Of a stretch of 6,258 bases of DNA, positions 1 through 4,000 are shown in pieces. Each line of letters begins with the position of its first letter. Position 1 is the first letter of the stretch. Where the stretch lies: assembly GCA_902796625.1 (NCBI GenBank), contig CADBPX010000106.1, positions 1 through 6,258 of the forward strand. The letters are read 5' to 3'. Under the pieces are notes generated by a model. That model was not told the origin of the DNA. It saw nothing but the letters and a program-made list of their open reading frames with translations, and made no database searches. The DNA is from an uncultured Pseudomonadota bacterium (lineage in GTDB: Bacteria; Pseudomonadota; Alphaproteobacteria; RF32; CAG-239). A program made the position numbers and the translations under genes.

Positions 1-16
1 AAATAGAGACTTTTCT

Positions 17-46
17 TTGACTTTACGGCAGAAGTTTTTATATTAT
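17..46 (+). promoter_or_regulatory. Putative sigma70-type promoter of ligA
   Basis: A -35-like TTGACT (17-22) is followed after 18 bases by a -10-like TATTAT (41-46), each matching five of six consensus positions. Transcription would start near base 53, which leaves only about 11 nt before the ligA start codon, so the Shine-Dalgarno would lie at the very 5' end of the message. That tight fit is a reason for caution. ligA could instead be read through from a gene left of the window. Confidence 0.4.
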
Positions 47-63
47 AACCGCAAGGAGCGATT

Positions 64-2142
64 ATGAAAAATATTGAAAATATGACATCAGAAGAAGCCA
101 AAGCCGAGTTGGCGTATTTGGCGGCAGAAATTGCCCGCTGTGATCAGGCATATTACCAAAAAGATGATCCTTATTTAACCGATGCTGAATACGATGATTT
201 GAAGCATTACAATAATGCAATTGAAGCTAAGTTTCCGGAGTTGATAAGAGCTGACAGTCCGTCAAAACGAGTAGGAGCCGTCGTGCAAAGTCAGTTTAAA
301 AAAATCGAACACCGTTTTCCGATGCTGTCATTGGGCGATGTATTTTCAATGGAAGCGGTTGCCGATTTTGTTATGGGAGTAAAACGTTTTCTCAATACCT
401 CGGAATTTATCGCTTTTATGGCCGAACCGAAAATTGACGGATTGTCATTTTCAGCGCGCTACGAACAGGGGCGGTTTGTTTCCGGTGCAACCCGCGGTGA
501 CGGTGTTGTCGGCGAAGATATTACGGAAAATTTGAAAACAATCCGCCAGTTGCCGCTGCAATTGCCGGAAGGAGTGCCGGAGGTTTTGGAAGTGCGAGGT
601 GAAGTGTATATGGCAAAGAGCGATTTTTTTGCCCTAAATGAACGCAACGCCGCGCAGAAAAAGAAAATATTTGCCAACCCGCGGAATGCGGCCGCCGGTT
701 CGCTTCGTCAGCTTGATGCTAATGTTACCGCTGAACGCAAGCTCAGTATTTGGGCTTATACCTGGGGCGAGGTTTCCGAACGGCAATGGCACAGTCAGGA
801 GGAATTTTTCCAAAAACTGCAGGAGTGGGGTTTTCCGATTAATCCGCTTAATCGGGTCTGTTACTCTTTGGCGGAAATAGAAAATAATTTTAAACATATT
901 ATGGAATTGCGTGCAGATTTGCCGTACGATATTGATGGAGTGGTTTATAAAGTTAATTCAATTGAATTGCAAGAACGATTGGGCTTTTTAACTCGGACGC
1001 CGCGGTGGGCAATTGCACATAAATTTCCGGCCGAACAAGCCTTGACACGAATTAATAATATTCGTATTCAAGTCGGACGAACCGGCGCTTTGACACCGGT
1101 TGCCGATTTGGAACCGATTAATGTCGGCGGGGTGATGGTATCGCATGCGACCTTACATAACGAAGATGAAATTCAACGTAAGGATATTCGTATCGGGGAT
1201 ATGGTAATTGTACAGCGGGCCGGCGATGTTATTCCGCAGATTGTCGGGGTCAATAAAGCGCACCGGCCGCAAAATTCCGAACCTTACGTTTTTCCGAGTG
1301 TGTGTCCAGAATGCGGAGCACATGCCATCAAAGAAGAAGATGAAGCAATACGCCGTTGTACCGGCGGATTAACTTGTCCGGCGCAGGCTAAAGAAAGCCT
1401 GAAGCATTTTGTTAGCAAAGAAGCGTTCGATATTGTCGGTTTAGGGGATAAAGTTATTGAAGATTTTTTTGCGGACGGAATTTTACGGGAGCCGGTGGAT
1501 ATTTTTACTTTAGAAACACGTAATCGTCCGGCGATGGATTTATTTGCGCAAGGCAATGGTCTGGAGTTGGAAAAACGCGAGGGTTGGGGGACGCTCTCTG
1601 TTCGCAAATTATTTGCGGCAATTAATGAAAGACGCAAAATCAGTCTGCCGCGCTTTATTTATGCATTGGGAATCCGGCAGGTCGGTAGTGCTACTTCTTT
1701 GTTGCTGGCCAAGCATTACGGCTCGTTTGATAATTTACAGAATGATATGTTGGCACGGGAAACAGCTAAGTTAGTGGCTATTGACGGTATCGGCGGGGCA
1801 ATGGCAAAGGATATTGTGGAATTTTTCAATGAAGAACATAATCAAAGAGCAATTGCCGATTTGCGAAAATATGTGCAAGTTGATGAGTTTGTCGATGAAG
1901 ATATAAAAGATTCTCCTTTAAGCGGAAAAACGGTGGTTTTCACCGGTACACTGGAAAAAATGGCGCGTGCAGAGGCCAAAGCCTTGGCGCAAAAATTCGG
2001 CGCCAAAGTGGCCGGTTCGGTATCATCACACACCGATTTTGTGGTTGTTGGTGCTGATGCCGGATCAAAGGCGAAAAAAGCCGCTGAACTAGGGGTTGCC
2101 GTTTTGAGTGAAGCAGAGTTTATGGATATGACGTCAAGATGA
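64..2142 (+). CDS. ligA: NAD+-dependent DNA ligase LigA
   Basis: LigA seals nicks in duplex DNA with 5'-phosphate and 3'-OH ends, using NAD+ as AMP donor, and joins Okazaki fragments and repair patches in the cytoplasm. The 692-residue protein is full length for the family. Domain Ia shows the NMN-binding pattern YYxxDxP...DAEYD (residues 30-44). The adenylation domain has the catalytic lysine K123 in KIDG, then TRGDG (143-147), EVRGE (176-180), FANPRNAAAGSLRQLD (203-218), DIDGVVYKVN (289-298) and the WAIAHKFPA segment (315-323). An OB fold with QVGRTG (336-341) follows. The zinc finger has C414, C417, C432 and C438 with Cx2Cx14Cx5C spacing. A helix-hairpin-helix region (about 440-600, including LGIRQVG and DGIGGAMA) and a C-terminal BRCT domain (about 616-692, GKTVVFTGTL) complete it. 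The ATG start is supported by AAGGAG at 53-58, five bases upstream. The next gene is convergent, 20 bases beyond the stop, and I see no terminator in that gap. All catalytic residues I looked for are present. Confidence 0.98.
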   Translation: MKNIENMTSEEAKAELAYLAAEIARCDQAYYQKDDPYLTDAEYDDLKHYNNAIEAKFPELIRADSPSKRVGAVVQSQFKKIEHRFPMLSLGDVFSMEAVADFVMGVKRFLNTSEFIAFMAEPKIDGLSFSARYEQGRFVSGATRGDGVVGEDITENLKTIRQLPLQLPEGVPEVLEVRGEVYMAKSDFFALNERNAAQKKKIFANPRNAAAGSLRQLDANVTAERKLSIWAYTWGEVSERQWHSQEEFFQKLQEWGFPINPLNRVCYSLAEIENNFKHIMELRADLPYDIDGVVYKVNSIELQERLGFLTRTPRWAIAHKFPAEQALTRINNIRIQVGRTGALTPVADLEPINVGGVMVSHATLHNEDEIQRKDIRIGDMVIVQRAGDVIPQIVGVNKAHRPQNSEPYVFPSVCPECGAHAIKEEDEAIRRCTGGLTCPAQAKESLKHFVSKEAFDIVGLGDKVIEDFFADGILREPVDIFTLETRNRPAMDLFAQGNGLELEKREGWGTLSVRKLFAAINERRKISLPRFIYALGIRQVGSATSLLLAKHYGSFDNLQNDMLARETAKLVAIDGIGGAMAKDIVEFFNEEHNQRAIADLRKYVQVDEFVDEDIKDSPLSGKTVVFTGTLEKMARAEAKALAQKFGAKVAGSVSSHTDFVVVGADAGSKAKKAAELGVAVLSEAEFMDMTSR

Positions 2143-2162
2143 AATACAACAATGTACTACTT

Positions 2163-2390
2163 TTACTCAAAGACAATCTTCATTTCTTTGCCGTAAAATT
2201 CGATCAGACGCCGAAAATCCGCGTATTTAATGAATTTGCCGATTTCCATACCTTCAATAACGCGTTGTGGAATTTTGGTTTGATACGCGACACTTTTTAA
2301 GTACATATGACGTTCAACCCGTAATTGCCACAAACCGTGTCCGATTTCGCGCAACGTTTTTTTATCCATATAATAACAACCTTTAGCCAT
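2163..2390 (-). CDS. Small XRE/Cro-like helix-turn-helix protein
   Basis: This 75-residue protein looks like a single XRE/Cro-type DNA-binding domain with no effector domain. Helix 1 is about residues 13-28 (LREIGHGLWQLRVERH). The helix-turn-helix covers about 31-51 (LKSVAYQTKI, then PQRVIEGMEIGK), matching the family pattern of L..vA..tgi....I..iE.Gk. A further helix, YADFRRLIEFYGK (56-68), matches the usual l..l..fYg ending. The ATG at 2390 is supported by AGGAG (2404-2400 on the minus strand), nine bases upstream; an internal ATG at residue 8 lacks such a site. The gene is convergent with ligA. It is preceded by a structured RNA segment and a Rho-independent terminator whose U-tract ends about 10-20 bases before the ribosome binding site, so its expression may be governed by attenuation or require terminator read-through. 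Its target is unknown; a palindrome at 2551-2566 is a possible operator. The HTH assignment rests on pattern recognition, and no specific ortholog is recognised. Confidence 0.8.
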   Translation of the reverse strand: MAKGCYYMDKKTLREIGHGLWQLRVERHMYLKSVAYQTKIPQRVIEGMEIGKFIKYADFRRLIEFYGKEMKIVFE

Positions 2391-2399
2391 TGTTTTGAA

Positions 2400-2404
2400 C
2401 TCCT
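2400..2404 (-). promoter_or_regulatory. Ribosome binding site of the HTH gene
   Basis: The minus strand reads AGGAG nine bases before the ATG at 2390. It decides the start in favour of the 75-residue form and shows that the gene has its own translation signal just downstream of the terminator. Confidence 0.75.
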
Positions 2405-2423
2405 ATTTTTTGTTAAACCAAAC

Positions 2424-2448
2424 AAAAACCGACCTTAAAAAAGGTCGG
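2424..2448 (-). terminator. Rho-independent terminator before the HTH gene
   Basis: On the minus strand CCGACCUU (2448-2441) pairs perfectly with AAGGUCGG (2436-2429) around a UUUU loop, and UUUUUGUUUGG follows. This is a strong intrinsic terminator for minus-strand transcription. On the plus strand the hairpin is followed by GGAGTTCC, not a T-tract, so it is one-directional. No protein gene lies upstream of it on the minus strand, so it must end a non-coding transcript or attenuate transcription into the HTH gene. Confidence 0.85.
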
Positions 2449-2550
2449 GGAGTTCCTAACTGCTCAAATTCAGTCTGACGTATTCAGTATATTCCGCCAG
2501 CTCCCCGTTACGGAGGAGTTATATTTTTGAGAGGAGCTAGGATACTCCAT
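2449..2550 (-). ncRNA. Structured RNA: sRNA or attenuator leader, family unknown
   Basis: Read on the minus strand, this segment folds as follows. P1 is GGAGU, bulged A, UCCUA, GCU (2548-2535) paired with AGU, UAGGA, ACUCC (2461-2449), 13 pairs. P2 is CUCAAA (2531-2526) with UUUGAG (2468-2463). Within P2 sit two abutting hairpins: P3, CUCC-U-CCG (2518-2511) with CGGGGAG (2507-2501) and a UAA loop; and P4, CUGGCG (2500-2495) with CGUCAG (2480-2475) and a 14-base loop. P1 abuts the terminator stem with no spacer. The pairs G2537-U2459 and G2497-U2478 are wobbles that exist only in the minus-strand RNA, which agrees with the terminator's direction. The layout suits a roughly 140-nt small RNA or an attenuation leader for the HTH gene. 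I do not see the signatures of 6S, SRP, tmRNA or RNase P RNA. Folding was done by eye. Confidence 0.6.
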
Positions 2551-2566
2551 CGGCAATCTATTGTCG
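2551..2566. promoter_or_regulatory. Imperfect palindrome, possible operator
   Basis: CGGCAATCTATTGTCG is an inverted repeat with 7-base arms and a 2-base centre, with one mismatch. It lies where the divergent promoters for the structured RNA (minus) and truB (plus) would be, close to the inferred RNA start. The size and symmetry suit a dimeric HTH repressor, and the neighbouring XRE-like protein is an obvious candidate; this binding is inference only. Confidence 0.3.
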
Positions 2567-2572
2567 ACAAAG

Positions 2573-2603
2573 CTTATATTAATTTAAATAAGATAAAAGG
2601 CAA
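2573..2603 (-). promoter_or_regulatory. Putative promoter of the structured RNA/HTH unit
   Basis: On the minus strand TTGCCT (2603-2598) precedes TATAAG (2578-2573) with a 19-base gap, or ATATAA with an 18-base gap. The start would fall near 2566, just ahead of the palindrome and the first stem of the structured RNA. The surrounding DNA is very AT-rich, so chance matches are likely and the call is weak. Confidence 0.3.
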
Positions 2604-2640
2604 GCGAAAATTTAATGGAAAAAAAGTGTAGTGATTATGG

Positions 2641-2668
2641 TTGACAAGAAAAGCAGAATTTGCAAAAT
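2641..2668 (+). promoter_or_regulatory. Putative promoter of truB-rpsO-pnp
   Basis: A perfect -35 TTGACA (2641-2646) is followed after 16 bases by CAAAAT (2663-2668), which matches four of six -10 positions. Transcription would begin near 2675, downstream of the possible TTG start at 2660 but upstream of the Shine-Dalgarno at 2684. This fits the GTG start chosen for truB. Confidence 0.4.
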
Positions 2669-2683
2669 AAAGATAAATTCAGT

Positions 2684-2687
2684 GAGG
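2684..2687 (+). promoter_or_regulatory. Ribosome binding site deciding the truB start
   Basis: GAGG lies five bases before GTG at 2693, inside the reading frame that could otherwise begin at TTG 2660. No comparable site precedes the TTG, so translation probably begins at the GTG. Confidence 0.6.
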
Positions 2688-2692
2688 AAAAA

Positions 2693-3637
2693 GTGAAACA
2701 TACTAAAGCTGATGATATAGACGGATGGCTGGTGATTGATAAACCGCGCGATATGGGATCAACACAAGTGGTCGGTAAAACACGGTGGCTGCTCAATGCC
2801 AACAAAAACGGTCATACCGGTACGCTCGATCCGTTTGCAACCGGAGTGTTACCGATTGCGTTTGGTGAAGCAACAAAGTTGGTGCCGTTTGTGATGAACG
2901 GGCGCAAAGAATATGAATTTGTTGTTAAATGGGGAGAGCAGACGGCAACTGATGATGTTGAGGGAGAAATTATTAAACGTTGCGCCAAAATTCCGAATCG
3001 AGAGGAAATTATGACGGTTATACCGCAGTTTGTCGGTAAAATAACGCAGATTCCGCCGATTTATTCGGCCATTAAAATTAACGGCCAAGAAGCTTATAAG
3101 TTGGCTCGGCAAGGTAAAAATGTTGATATCGCGGCGCGAGAAGTTGAAATATATGACTTGGAATTGTTAGATGTTTCGGCAGATACGGCAAAATTTCGGG
3201 TGGAATGTTCAAAGGGAACATATGTGCGTACTTTAGGCAAAGATATGGCAATTGCACTCGGCACAGTCGGGCATTTAATTGAATTGCGGCGGACAAAATG
3301 CGGAATTTTTAGCCTGAAAGATAAAATTTTGCTGGATTCTTTGGAAAAAATGGAGTATGTAGAAGAACGACGTCAGTCGCTTTTGCCGATTGAAACATCT
3401 CTGCGCGACATCGCGGAGATTGCTGTTTCGGCAGAAGATGCAAGAAAATTAAGCTTGGGACAGGGTGTGTCGCCGAAAAATTACGGGCTCAAAGCCTCGG
3501 AAAATCTGGCGGCAGCAATGTTTGAAGATTGTTTGATTGCGTTGGTGCGAATCGATGAAAGAAAAATTTCACCGGTTCGGGTGTTTAACTTATTTAAAAA
3601 AAGGAATATAACAGATGTCGATAAGTCAAGAAGTTAA
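2693..3637 (+). CDS. truB: tRNA pseudouridine(55) synthase TruB
   Basis: TruB converts U55 in the T-loop of elongator tRNAs to pseudouridine and also acts as a tRNA folding chaperone. From the GTG at 2693 the protein has 314 residues, normal for the family. The catalytic aspartate is D46 in GHTGTLDPFATG (40-51). Other hallmarks are KEYEF (72-76), the PPIYSAIK segment (121-128), CSKGTYVRTLGKD (172-184) and HLIELRRTKCGIF (194-206). A C-terminal region of about 80 residues fits the PUA-like tail of bacterial TruB. The frame is open back to a TTG at 2660, which would add 11 lysine-rich residues, but the Shine-Dalgarno GAGG at 2684-2687 and a promoter-like element starting at 2641 favour the GTG. 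The 3' end overlaps rpsO by 23 bases, so both are on one message. rbfA, the common upstream neighbour, is not in the window. Confidence 0.96.
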   Translation: MKHTKADDIDGWLVIDKPRDMGSTQVVGKTRWLLNANKNGHTGTLDPFATGVLPIAFGEATKLVPFVMNGRKEYEFVVKWGEQTATDDVEGEIIKRCAKIPNREEIMTVIPQFVGKITQIPPIYSAIKINGQEAYKLARQGKNVDIAAREVEIYDLELLDVSADTAKFRVECSKGTYVRTLGKDMAIALGTVGHLIELRRTKCGIFSLKDKILLDSLEKMEYVEERRQSLLPIETSLRDIAEIAVSAEDARKLSLGQGVSPKNYGLKASENLAAAMFEDCLIALVRIDERKISPVRVFNLFKKRNITDVDKSRS

Positions 3638-3884
3638 AAAAGAAATCGTAGCTAAATACGGTGCTTCGGAAAATGATACCGGTTGTCCGGAAGTTCAAAT
3701 TGCTATTTGGACATACAGAATTAATTCTTTGATTGAACACTTCAATGTTCATAAAAAAGATTTACACTCTCGTTTGGGCTTGATGAAGATGGTTAGTCGC
3801 CGTCGTCACTTGCTCGATCACTTGAAAAGAATGAGTGAAGAAAGATATCAAAATATCATTAAAAAATTAGATTTACGTAAGTAA
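3615..3884 (+). CDS. rpsO: 30S ribosomal protein S15
   Basis: S15 binds the three-way junction of helices 20-22 and helix 22 of 16S rRNA early in 30S assembly and contributes to the B4 bridge with the 50S subunit. The product has 89 residues, the standard length. The N-terminal helix and NDTGCPEVQIA (19-29), the HKKDLHSR rRNA-binding loop with its conserved H, D and S, and the VSRRRHLLDHLKR helix are all present. It ends in LDLRK, close to the usual LGLRR. The ATG has AAGGA at 3601-3605, nine bases upstream, and lies inside the last codons of truB, so translational coupling is possible. Oddities are WTYRI where LTERI or similar is typical, and HSRLGL in place of the nearly invariant HSRRGL. 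The gene is followed by two hairpins and then pnp, the classic rpsO-pnp order. Confidence 0.97.
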   Translation: MSISQEVKKEIVAKYGASENDTGCPEVQIAIWTYRINSLIEHFNVHKKDLHSRLGLMKMVSRRRHLLDHLKRMSEERYQNIIKKLDLRK

Positions 3885-3899
3885 TATCAAAGATAAAAC

Positions 3900-3925
3900 G
3901 GGCGGCGGAGATTGCTCTGCCGCCC
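3900..3925 (+). promoter_or_regulatory. rpsO-pnp intergenic hairpin 1 (processing or attenuator site)
   Basis: GGGCGGCGGAG (3900-3910) pairs with CUCUGCCGCCC (3915-3925) around an AUUG loop: 11 pairs, one of them G-U. Only TT follows before an A-run, so it is a poor terminator despite the strong stem. In E. coli a hairpin at this place ends a fraction of rpsO transcripts, and a nearby one is cut by RNase III to let PNPase repress its own mRNA. A similar role here is inferred from position and shape. Confidence 0.65.
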
Positions 3926-3933
3926 TTAAAAAT

Positions 3934-3950
3934 CCCGGCATGGGGCCGGG
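3934..3950 (+). promoter_or_regulatory. rpsO-pnp intergenic hairpin 2
   Basis: CCCGGC (3934-3939) pairs with GCCGGG (3945-3950) around a five-base loop, eight bases after hairpin 1. No U-tract follows. It lies in the pnp leader about 50 bases before the start codon and, with hairpin 1, could form the processing and autoregulation region or protect the rpsO 3' end from exonucleases. Confidence 0.5.
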
Positions 3951-4000
3951 TGAGGATAAAGATGTAATGAAAAGAAAAATTTTAAGAAAGGAAAGAAAAT

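Noticed and set aside
1..63. The end of an upstream gene at AAATAG (bases 1-6)
   Set aside because: An in-frame stop in six bases is not evidence of a gene, and nothing upstream can be seen.
459..1637. Reverse-strand open frames within ligA (for example 459-677 and 1284-1637)
   Set aside because: They are shadows of the conserved ligA frame, with no ribosome binding sites or recognisable domains.
2449..2548. An insertion-sequence or MITE remnant bounded by the inverted repeat
   Set aside because: No flanking target-site duplication is evident, there is no transposase fragment, and the internal hairpins, strand-specific G-U pairs and adjacent terminator fit an RNA better. A genome-wide copy count would settle it.
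2470..2550. A 26-codon minus-strand frame (beginning MEYPSSS) inside the structured RNA
   Set aside because: It has no Shine-Dalgarno, such a length is expected by chance, and the stem pairing explains the sequence better. A leader peptide cannot be fully excluded.
2615..2644. A 9-codon plus-strand frame (MEKKCSDYG) upstream of truB
   Set aside because: It is very short, has only a weak purine stretch ahead of it, and probably lies upstream of the truB transcription start.
3570..3583. A CACC/GGTG hairpin just before the rpsO ribosome binding site as an S15 autoregulatory element
   Set aside because: The stem has only four pairs, lies within truB codons and does not resemble the known S15-binding mRNA folds.
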